From DASRVA01 sp050732935 (GTDB taxonomy: Bacteria; Gemmatimonadota; Gemmatimonadetes; JACCXV01; JAHWKZ01), in NCBI GenBank assembly GCA_050732935.1, contig JBOHRW010000035.1:1-14099 (forward strand): a stretch of 14,099 nt of DNA, written 5' to 3'. Shown piece by piece: positions 8,083-14,099 of this stretch. Position numbers and translations under genes: made by a program. How positions within the stretch are numbered: position 1 is the stretch's first letter; the number at the start of each line of letters is the position of its first letter. The notes beneath the pieces are model-generated. The model was not told the origin of the DNA. It searched no databases and worked only from the letters and a program-made list of their open reading frames with translations.

Positions 8083-9233
8083 GCCTCAGGATCATCCTCA
8101 GCGCCATGGTCGCGGGCGTTCCCCGCCAAGGAGGGATCGCCTGGATCGCGCTCCAGTACGCGCTCGGTCTACGTCGCCTCGGACACCAGGTGCTGCTCGT
8201 CGAACAGGTCGACGAGGGGAGCGTGCGACCGTCGGCCGTCCAGCTGGCGAAGAGCGAGAATGCCACCTACTTCGACGAGGTCGTCCGACGGTTCGGGCTC
8301 GAAAGCCAGGCCGCGATGCTGCTCTCCGGTTCGCGTGAGACGGCAGGGCTCCCCTATAACCATATCCGGAATTGGGCGCGCGGCGCAGACCTTCTGGTCA
8401 ACATCGGCGGGAGCCTTGCCGACCAGGAACTTCTCGAGACGATCCCGCTGCGCCTCTACCTGGACTTGGATCCCGCGTTCACCCAGCTCTGGCATGCGGC
8501 TGACGGAATCGATATGCGCTTCAGCGGCCACACACACTTCGCCACAGTGGGCCTCATCCTCGGTCAGCCCGGGTGCCCGGTGCCGACTTGCGACATCGAC
8601 TGGATTTCTACCGTGCCGCCCGTCGTCCTGGAGGAATGGCCCTATGCCAACGGGATCGAGCGCGACGCGCTGACGGCGATCGCCAACTGGCGGGGCTACG
8701 GATCGGTCGAAGCAGACGGCGTCTTCTACGGCCAGAAGGCGCATTCCTTTCGGCGCTTCATCGACCTGCCACGACATATCGACCGGCGCTTCGATCTCGC
8801 CCTCGCGATCGACCGGGGCGAGCCGCGCGACCTCTCAGCGCTCCAAGCGAACGGCTGGAACCTGATCGACCCGCTGACGGTCACGGGCACCCCCGACCAG
8901 TATCGCGATTTCATCCAGGGCTCTCGCGGGGAATTCGGTATCGCAAAAAGCGGCTACGTGGAAGCCCGCTGCGGATGGTTCAGCGATCGCAGTGTCTGCT
9001 ATCTGGCCTCGGGACGGCCGGTGATCGCGCAGGACACCGGGTTCGGGGCGGCGCTGCCGACGGGCGAGGGCCTGTTCGCCTTCCAGTCGGCCGAGGATGT
9101 CGAGAAAGCGGTCGATGAGATGTCGCGCGATTATGAAAGGCAGCGTCGTGCCGCACGCGCGATCGCTGAGGAGTTCCTCGATTCCGACGTGGTGTTGCGG
9201 AGACTTTTATCCAGAGTAGGTGTCGAAGCATGA
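8079..9233 (+). CDS. GT-B-like glycosyltransferase, paralogue 4, TTG start
   Basis: Predicted 384-residue member of the same family. It has GGIAW (18-22), an LRRLGHQVLLVEQ strand, D-L-D-P-A (129-133), the GQPGCPVPTC segment (162-171), GWFSDR (299-304), YLASG, QDTG (318-321), GEGL (329-332) and the closing RAARAIAEEFLDSD. The start is assigned to TTG 8079. It overlaps the previous stop (TTGA), has a ribosome site 7 bp upstream, and gives an N-terminus matching the paralogues. A start at ATG 8007 would add 24 residues of proline- and arginine-rich sequence that reads out of frame through the previous gene. The third-strand region aligns better with paralogue 3 (FTQFW / FTQLW) than with paralogue 2, so these two may be the closest pair. 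The function is inferred as sugar transfer. Confidence 0.78.
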   Translation: MSLRIILSAMVAGVPRQGGIAWIALQYALGLRRLGHQVLLVEQVDEGSVRPSAVQLAKSENATYFDEVVRRFGLESQAAMLLSGSRETAGLPYNHIRNWARGADLLVNIGGSLADQELLETIPLRLYLDLDPAFTQLWHAADGIDMRFSGHTHFATVGLILGQPGCPVPTCDIDWISTVPPVVLEEWPYANGIERDALTAIANWRGYGSVEADGVFYGQKAHSFRRFIDLPRHIDRRFDLALAIDRGEPRDLSALQANGWNLIDPLTVTGTPDQYRDFIQGSRGEFGIAKSGYVEARCGWFSDRSVCYLASGRPVIAQDTGFGAALPTGEGLFAFQSAEDVEKAVDEMSRDYERQRRAARAIAEEFLDSDVVLRRLLSRVGVEA

Positions 9234-10207
9234 GCGCGCATGGAAGCCCGGCAGAGACCGCCGATCTCGCCAGCGCGCTCGGTGCCACCATAGTGACGCG
9301 CCGTCCCTTTCCGTATCGCTCGACCTTTCCGCTCGAGGAGTTGTCGGTTCGTATGCCCGACGGCGTCGAGCGTTGGCTCGTCTTCAAGGACCTGAGCCGC
9401 GAGGGACCGATGGACCCGATCTGGCAGATCAAAGCGCCCTTCCTGCACGATCCGCTGCGCGAGATCGAGGTCTACCGGGATGTGCTGGGGCCAGGCGGGC
9501 TGTCCGCTCCCGCATGCGTGAAGGTTGTCTGCGAGGCGGACCGGGGCCGCTACTGGCTCTTTTTGGAGAAGGTGGAGGGAGATCTCCTCTGGCAGATCGG
9601 CGATATGGATGTCTGGCAATGTGCGGCCGAGTGGCTCGCCGACCTGCACGCGCGTTTCGCCGATCGAACGCGTGGGCTGCCCTTGCGTCTGCTTGTCCTC
9701 GACAGGGACTACCACCGGCGTTGGATCGAGCGTGCGAAGAGCTTCGCTGGCCGATCGGGGACATCCAACGGGAACGGGCGCGAGTTGGATTGGCTCGCGG
9801 AGCGCTGCCAGCAGGCCGTCGACTGGTTGATGGGGCAGCCGGTGACCTTTCTCCATGGCGAGTTCTATCCATCGAACATCATCGTCGAAAGCACTGTCGG
9901 CGGAGTCCGCATCCGCCCGGTCGATTGGGAGATGGCCGCGACGGGACCAGGCATCGTCGACCTCGCGGCGCTGGCCTCTGGTGCATGGGACGAGACGAAG
10001 CGCGAGAAGATCGCCTCGGCTTACCTTGGAGCTTTACCCGCTGAGTTCCGCCCATCGCCCGAGGCCCTGAAAGAGGGTCTCGATCGTTGCCGGCTCCTGC
10101 TGGCCGTTCAGTGGCTCGGCTGGTCCAATGACTGGACCCCACCCGCCGAGCACACCCACGATTGGATGGCTACGGCGATCGAACTGGCGGAAGCGCTCAG
10201 GCCATGA
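9230..10207 (+). CDS. APH-fold kinase (aminoglycoside phosphotransferase family)
   Basis: Predicted 325-residue cytoplasmic small-molecule kinase of the APH/choline-kinase fold. The N-lobe has a likely ATP-anchoring lysine (LVFKDL, K53). The catalytic loop reads H209-G-E-F-Y-P-S-N216, and the metal-binding motif that replaces DFG is D232-W-E. In most APH enzymes the loop is HGD, and here the catalytic Asp position is Glu (E211). In a glycan operon the substrate is more likely a sugar, glycan end or lipid-linked intermediate than an antibiotic. The gene overlaps both neighbours (ATGA at 9230 and at 10204), with AGTAGG just upstream of its start. The adjacent methyltransferase makes a kinase-plus-methyltransferase capping pair conceivable. 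The family is clear, but activity and substrate are uncertain. Confidence 0.82.
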   Translation: MSAHGSPAETADLASALGATIVTRRPFPYRSTFPLEELSVRMPDGVERWLVFKDLSREGPMDPIWQIKAPFLHDPLREIEVYRDVLGPGGLSAPACVKVVCEADRGRYWLFLEKVEGDLLWQIGDMDVWQCAAEWLADLHARFADRTRGLPLRLLVLDRDYHRRWIERAKSFAGRSGTSNGNGRELDWLAERCQQAVDWLMGQPVTFLHGEFYPSNIIVESTVGGVRIRPVDWEMAATGPGIVDLAALASGAWDETKREKIASAYLGALPAEFRPSPEALKEGLDRCRLLLAVQWLGWSNDWTPPAEHTHDWMATAIELAEALRP

Positions 10208-10740
10208 TCCAGAGACTCAACTGGGGATGCGGGGGAGCCGGAGTGCCCGGCTGGATCAACTCCGATATCAGGGAAGGGCCGCGGATCGACATCAACTCGG
10301 ACATCCGTGCGGGCCTTCCGCTCGAGAGTGATACGATCGACTATGCGGTGAGTGTTCACGCGTTGCAAGAGATCCCTTATCCGGATCTCGTGCCGGTGCT
10401 GCAGGAGCTTAGACGCGTTCTCCTCAAGGGCGGGGTCCTCCGCCTCGTGGTGCCCGACCTGGAGCGGGCGATTCATGCCTACCTGAATGGAGATCGAGGC
10501 TACTTCCTCGTCCCGGACAGTGACGCGGAAAGCCTTGGCGGGAAGCTGGTCACCCAGATCATGTGGTACGGTTACTCGCGGACACCCTTCACGTTCGATT
10601 TCCTGCAGGAAGCCCTTCATAAAGCGGGCTTCCGCTCGGTCGTCCGCTGTGGATTCCGGGAAACCGCGAGCCGGTTTCCGAAGATCGTCGAACTCGACAA
10701 CCGGGAAGCGGAGAGCCTCTTCGTAGAGGCGGTCAAATGA
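10204..10740 (+). CDS. Small SAM-dependent methyltransferase (Methyltransf_11-like)
   Basis: Predicted 178-residue class I methyltransferase. The SAM-binding loop is at the very N-terminus (LNWGCGGAGVPGWINSDI, G8-C9-G10). It is followed by the acidic IDINSDI, the motif IV region (DTIDYAVSVHALQEIP), and LRRVLLKGGVLRLVVPDL, which is the usual strand 5 and helix after motif IV. The protein is shorter than many relatives but complete for the core fold. The ATG at 10204 overlaps the kinase stop (ATGA), with GGCGGAAG about 10 bp upstream. Proteins of this type occur in many cell-surface sugar clusters, where they methylate sugars or act on lipid-linked intermediates. The acceptor is not known here. 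Confidence 0.85.
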   Translation: MIQRLNWGCGGAGVPGWINSDIREGPRIDINSDIRAGLPLESDTIDYAVSVHALQEIPYPDLVPVLQELRRVLLKGGVLRLVVPDLERAIHAYLNGDRGYFLVPDSDAESLGGKLVTQIMWYGYSRTPFTFDFLQEALHKAGFRSVVRCGFRETASRFPKIVELDNREAESLFVEAVK

Positions 10741-11450
10741 GTGACCGCCGCTATCTCGTAGTCAACGCCGACGACTTTGGGATGAGCCGGGCGGTCAACT
10801 GCGGGGTCATCGAGGCCCATGAGCGTGGCATCGTCACGAGCGCGAGCCTGCTGGTCTGCTGGCCGGGGGCAAAAGAAGCCGCTGCTTACGCCGTGCGGCG
10901 ACCGGAGCTCGGCCTGGGGCTCCACGTGGACCTGGGAGAGTGGGCGTGGGATGGCTCGGAATGGCGGCCCGTCTATGAGCACGTGTGTCTCGACGACCCG
11001 TCCGCCACCGCGGACGAGGTTGAACGGCAACTCGATGTATTCCGGGAGCTCGTGGGTCGGGAACCAACGCACCTCGATTCCCACCAGCATGTCCATAGAC
11101 GGGAGCCCACGTGCGGCGTGGTCCTTGCATTCTCGAAGGCTCTTGGAGTTCCTTTGCGGGGCTGCACCGAGGGTATCCGCTACCAGGGGGCTTTTTATGG
11201 TCAATCCACCTACGGCGAGCCACTGCCGGGCATGATCACGGTGGAAGCCCTGCTCGGTCTTCTCGAAGACTTGGCACCGGGGACCACGGAGATGGGGTGC
11301 CATCCGGGAGCCAGCGATGGTCCGGGGGTCGGCTATCGGGCAGAGCGGGCCTCTGAGACCATGACCCTCTGCGACGGGCGCGTCCGGGCTGCTATCGCAG
11401 AGCGCGGGATCACTCTCTGCAGCTTCGCCGATCGGAGAATCCTACCATGA
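10737..11450 (+). CDS. YdjC/ChbG-family carbohydrate deacetylase
   Basis: Predicted 237-residue metal-dependent deacetylase related to chitooligosaccharide deacetylase ChbG and hopanoid-associated HpnK. Family hallmarks are present: NADDFG (10-15, D12-D13), GLHVDL with H63, DSHQHVH (114-120, three histidines) and GCHPG (187-191, H189). Known members remove an N-acetyl group from a sugar. Here the expected substrate is an N-acetylhexosamine of the glycan or its lipid-linked precursor. The enzyme has no signal peptide, so it should act in the cytoplasm. The start at 10737 overlaps the methyltransferase stop (ATGA), and AGAGG at 10725-10729 is a good ribosome site. All catalytic and metal positions I can recognise are intact. 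Whether it acts before or after polymerisation cannot be told. Confidence 0.9.
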   Translation: MSDRRYLVVNADDFGMSRAVNCGVIEAHERGIVTSASLLVCWPGAKEAAAYAVRRPELGLGLHVDLGEWAWDGSEWRPVYEHVCLDDPSATADEVERQLDVFRELVGREPTHLDSHQHVHRREPTCGVVLAFSKALGVPLRGCTEGIRYQGAFYGQSTYGEPLPGMITVEALLGLLEDLAPGTTEMGCHPGASDGPGVGYRAERASETMTLCDGRVRAAIAERGITLCSFADRRILP

Positions 11451-14099
11451 GCGGACGGCAAGAGCATGTAAGGCTCGCGGTATCGATCGCTTGTGTCGCG
11501 ATCGTCATAGCGAGCTTCGCGACGCTCGTCCTTCCGTCGATCGCGAGCGCCCAGCAGAATGCCCGCCTATACACGATCCAGGCCGTTGCACGCTCGACCC
11601 CCGCACAGGCGGAGGAGCAGGCCCTGGAGATCGCCCGTCTCCTCGGCCCGCACGCCGACGTCAGGGTCGAGCATCATCCACCCTATCACACAGTGCGTGT
11701 CGGGTATTTCGACACCGCCGACCAGGCGCGGCAGATTCTGTCCCGCATCTGGGACATGGGATACAACGATGCGTGGATCGCGCGGATCCTGGTATCAGCT
11801 CTGGACGCGAGGCGGACCGAGCCGGGGTTGATCGCCGATCCCGGGCGCGCGTCGGTCGATCCAGCCGTCGCCGTCCAGCGCGATACTCTCCCCAAACAAG
11901 TGGAGGTTGCGCCGGAACCGGCACAGCCGTCCGGTCGCAAACGGCTCGTCGCCTCGTCCTTCCAGGGCGAGCCACCCACGGTCGATGGGCGACTGGACGA
12001 AGATGTCTGGAAGTCGGCGACGTTCCTATCGGATTTTGAACAGAAGGGACACAGGCGTGGCTTCCCGGCTCGTGAGCGGACGGAGATCGCGTTCGTCTAC
12101 GACGAGGAGGCACTCTATGTTGGAGCTCGGATGCACATCGAGGACCGGTCATTTCTCCGCGCGCCGCGGAGCCGGCGGGATGACCCGGCCAACTCCGACC
12201 GCATTGTCGTCTCGCTGGACACCTACAGGAACCGCCAGACCGCCTACAGCTTCGGTGTCACCGCTGGCGGGACACGGCTCGATTACTTCCAGCCCGAGGA
12301 CGTCTTCGCGGTCCGCGACATCAGCTACGATCCGGTGTGGGAAGCGCAGACGAAGGTCTATGCCACGGGCTGGACCGCCGAGATGCGGATCCCCTTCTCG
12401 CAACTCCAGTTCCATGCCGCCGATTCCCTAGTCTGGGGCGTCAACATCCAGCGGCAGAATCCTGCCCAACACCTGAACGTCTTCTGGGTCGTCGTTCCCG
12501 CGAACGAGACCGGATGGGCCAGCCGCTTCGGGGACCTCGTAGGGATGACAGGCGTACGTGCCTCCCGAAGATTTGCGATCATCCCCTACCTGACGGGCCA
12601 GGGCGTTTTCTCCGACTTCGAGCCGTCGCCCGACGATCCCTTCGCCAGGGAAGACGGTGAGATGCGTTGGCGCTACGGCGGCGACCTCCGGTTCGACCTG
12701 ACACCGAGTCTGTCTTTCGAGGCGACCTTCAACCCCGACTTCGGGCAGATCGAGGCCGATCCGGCGGTCGTGAACCTGACCGCGTACGAGACCTTCTTTC
12801 CCGAAAGGCGACCCTTCTTTCTGGAGGGGAGTGCGCTTTTCGAGGGGCAGGGCCCGCGTTACTTCTACTCGCGGCGGATCGGGGCGCCACCGCATGGCGA
12901 TGTCAAGGCCCAGTTCCGCGAGGAACCTGTAGGCACCACGATTCTGGGGGGGGCAAAGCTGATCGGTCGCACACCCGGGGGTGTTTCCGTTGGCGCGTTG
13001 GCCGCGCTGAGCGATCAGGAGCGGGCCCGCACCTTCGACCCTGAGACCGGGACCTTCGACGGTGTGCCGGTCGAGCCGCAGACCTTCTTCGGTGTGAGCC
13101 GGATCCAGAAAGACCTCGGAGCGGGTTCGACACTCGGGGTAGTGGGAACCGCCGTCCGACGGAGCGTCACCGATGGGGAGGCGCTGGCCAATCTACTTCC
13201 CGAGCAGGCGTACGCGGGAGGGGTGGACTGGAGCGTCCGCTTTGCCGACCAGAGCCACGAGTTCGGCGGCTTCGCCGGCGCCAGCGTCGTCGAGGGTGAT
13301 TCGATCGTCATCCGACGGCTTCAGCGCTCGAGTGCCCGCTACTACCAGCGCCCCGACGCCGACCACGTCGAGTTCGATCCTGGGCGGACCCAGCTGGCGG
13401 GCTACACGGGAGGTCTCCACCTGTCGCGGATAGAAGGGGCGCTGAACTGGAGCCTGAGCGGAGAGATGCGCTCACCAGGGTTCGAGATCAACGACGCCGG
13501 AGCCATGGCGACGGCTGACGACCTGGTGGCGTTCGGCCGGCTGGCCTATGAATTCCACACGCGGGCCGGTCCATGGCGGAGAGCCGATATCTCGGGCTCG
13601 ATGTCGAGCGGATGGAACTTCGGGGGAGTCCGGCAGTTCACCACCCCGAGCGCCTACCTGGGTCTTACCTGGGAGAACTTCTGGCGGACGTATTCGCGGG
13701 TCGAGTTCGACACCCGGGCGCTGAGCGACGACCTCACGCGCGGTGGGCCGCTCATGGGGACGGGCCGGGCCGTTCGCACTTCGTTTGGCCTGGCGCCGAA
13801 CCATGCCAACCGTCACCAATGGTCGATCGACGGCTACTACTCGAATGACGAGTTCGGAGGCTGGAGCTACAGCCTGGCGCCGAGTCTGTCGCTACGACCC
13901 AACGAGCACTTCGAGCTCTCCATGGGCCCTGGGTACGAGCGAGCCCTGGACGCCCGCCAGTTCTATGGCTCGCTTCCCGACGGACGGGCGGAAACGTTCG
14001 GTCGGCGCTACCTCTTCGCCTCGCTCGATCGCAGCACCCTATATGTGCGCGTCCGGGCAGGCATCGCGATCACCCCCGACGTGGGCTTCGAGTTCTACG
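11447..14099 (+). CDS. Secreted SPOR - CBM9-like - DUF5916 outer-membrane protein, 3' end outside window
   Basis: An open frame of 884 codons runs to the right edge with no stop. The N-terminus is a signal peptide: a hydrophobic stretch (about 10-30) and a likely cleavage site A33-S-A35|Q36. Residues 41-113 read as a SPOR domain (LYTIQAV ... YHTVRVGYFDTADQARQIL ... GYNDAWIARI), a fold that binds denuded peptidoglycan strands. A proline-rich linker (about 120-165) follows. Residues about 168-360 match the CBM9-like domain that opens DUF5916 proteins (TVDGRLDEDVW, AEMRIPFSQLQF, RFGDLVGM). The rest is the DUF5916 beta-barrel region, with the highly typical NPDFGQIEADPAVVNL (429-444) and ETFFPERRPFFLEG (448-461). 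The cut falls just after DVGFEFY, near the usual C-terminus, so perhaps 100-150 residues are missing. The start overlaps the deacetylase stop (ATGA), with GGAG at 11434-11437. The link to the glycan is inference. Confidence 0.85.
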   Translation, partial: MSGRQEHVRLAVSIACVAIVIASFATLVLPSIASAQQNARLYTIQAVARSTPAQAEEQALEIARLLGPHADVRVEHHPPYHTVRVGYFDTADQARQILSRIWDMGYNDAWIARILVSALDARRTEPGLIADPGRASVDPAVAVQRDTLPKQVEVAPEPAQPSGRKRLVASSFQGEPPTVDGRLDEDVWKSATFLSDFEQKGHRRGFPARERTEIAFVYDEEALYVGARMHIEDRSFLRAPRSRRDDPANSDRIVVSLDTYRNRQTAYSFGVTAGGTRLDYFQPEDVFAVRDISYDPVWEAQTKVYATGWTAEMRIPFSQLQFHAADSLVWGVNIQRQNPAQHLNVFWVVVPANETGWASRFGDLVGMTGVRASRRFAIIPYLTGQGVFSDFEPSPDDPFAREDGEMRWRYGGDLRFDLTPSLSFEATFNPDFGQIEADPAVVNLTAYETFFPERRPFFLEGSALFEGQGPRYFYSRRIGAPPHGDVKAQFREEPVGTTILGGAKLIGRTPGGVSVGALAALSDQERARTFDPETGTFDGVPVEPQTFFGVSRIQKDLGAGSTLGVVGTAVRRSVTDGEALANLLPEQAYAGGVDWSVRFADQSHEFGGFAGASVVEGDSIVIRRLQRSSARYYQRPDADHVEFDPGRTQLAGYTGGLHLSRIEGALNWSLSGEMRSPGFEINDAGAMATADDLVAFGRLAYEFHTRAGPWRRADISGSMSSGWNFGGVRQFTTPSAYLGLTWENFWRTYSRVEFDTRALSDDLTRGGPLMGTGRAVRTSFGLAPNHANRHQWSIDGYYSNDEFGGWSYSLAPSLSLRPNEHFELSMGPGYERALDARQFYGSLPDGRAETFGRRYLFASLDRSTLYVRVRAGIAITPDVGFEFY
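12946..12953 (+). repeat. G8 homopolymer tract inside the barrel gene
   Basis: Eight consecutive G bases encode Leu-Gly-Gly-Ala within the DUF5916 barrel region. It is the longest single-base run I noticed in the window. Tracts of this kind in surface-protein genes can slip during replication and shift the frame, giving on/off switching. At eight bases in GC-rich DNA it may equally be chance. Confidence 0.45.

Noticed and set aside
9131..9856. Reverse-strand open frame of 241 codons
   Set aside because: It overlaps the kinase gene and the end of a glycosyltransferase in antisense, with no recognisable domain.
9220..10044. Forward open frame of 274 codons in another frame over the kinase gene
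   Set aside because: It is very rich in Arg, Ala and Gly, typical of an out-of-frame reading. The kinase frame carries the HGE-x-x-x-x-N and DWE motifs.
10162..10203. Upstream ATG for the methyltransferase
   Set aside because: The SAM loop already begins five residues after ATG 10204, and the extra 14 residues are out-of-frame kinase sequence.
9230..10207. Antibiotic-resistance aminoglycoside kinase
   Set aside because: The fold matches, but the catalytic loop differs (HGE) and the gene is embedded by overlaps in a glycan operon, so a sugar or glycolipid substrate is more likely.
11491..13848. Several short forward and reverse frames over the right end
   Set aside because: One continuous frame from 11447 to the edge encodes signal peptide, SPOR, CBM9-like and DUF5916 segments. 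The short frames are shadows of it.

Overview
The window is a 14.1 kb, one-directional surface-glycan assembly locus. All eleven genes lie on the + strand, and no stretch over 60 bp is unassigned. There are no tRNA or rRNA genes, CRISPR arrays, transposases or clear terminators. Most of the DNA is GC-rich. An outer-membrane barrel protein of the DUF5916 type, with a signal peptide, indicates a Gram-negative-type (diderm) bacterium. DUF5916 proteins are common in Gemmatimonadota, Bacteroidota and Acidobacteriota. With this GC content a Gemmatimonadota- or Acidobacteriota-like organism is a reasonable guess, but the sequence does not settle the phylum.

Left part (1-3292): a two-domain GT2 glycosyltransferase, cut by the left edge, is followed by two sulfotransferases of different families (Sulfotransfer_1-like and Sulfotransfer_2-like). 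From the middle of the GT2 gene to about 3290 the GC content drops, which suggests a separately acquired sulfation module.

Centre (3303-9233): four consecutive copies of one poorly described GT-B-like glycosyltransferase family. The first copy is fused to a GT2 domain and a further C-terminal domain. The next three are stand-alone proteins of 381-386 residues. They share GG-x-x-W, GWFSDR, YLA-[SA]-G, Q-[DE]-TG and G-[EK]-GL motifs.

Right part (9230-14099): an APH-fold kinase, a small SAM methyltransferase, a YdjC/ChbG-type deacetylase, and a secreted protein with a SPOR domain, a CBM9-like domain and a DUF5916 barrel, cut by the right edge. The barrel gene has no stop codon in the window.

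From 5780 onward every junction is a 4-bp stop/start overlap (ATGA, GTGA, TTGA, ATGA x4). Eight genes, the fused transferase through the barrel protein, therefore look translationally coupled. My working model is a tailored glycan: a chain built by GT2 and GT-B enzymes, decorated by sulfation, deacetylation, phosphorylation and methylation, with an envelope protein that may bind peptidoglycan (SPOR) and glycan (CBM9-like). No flippase, polymerase or ABC exporter is visible, so the export route and the class of glycan remain unknown.
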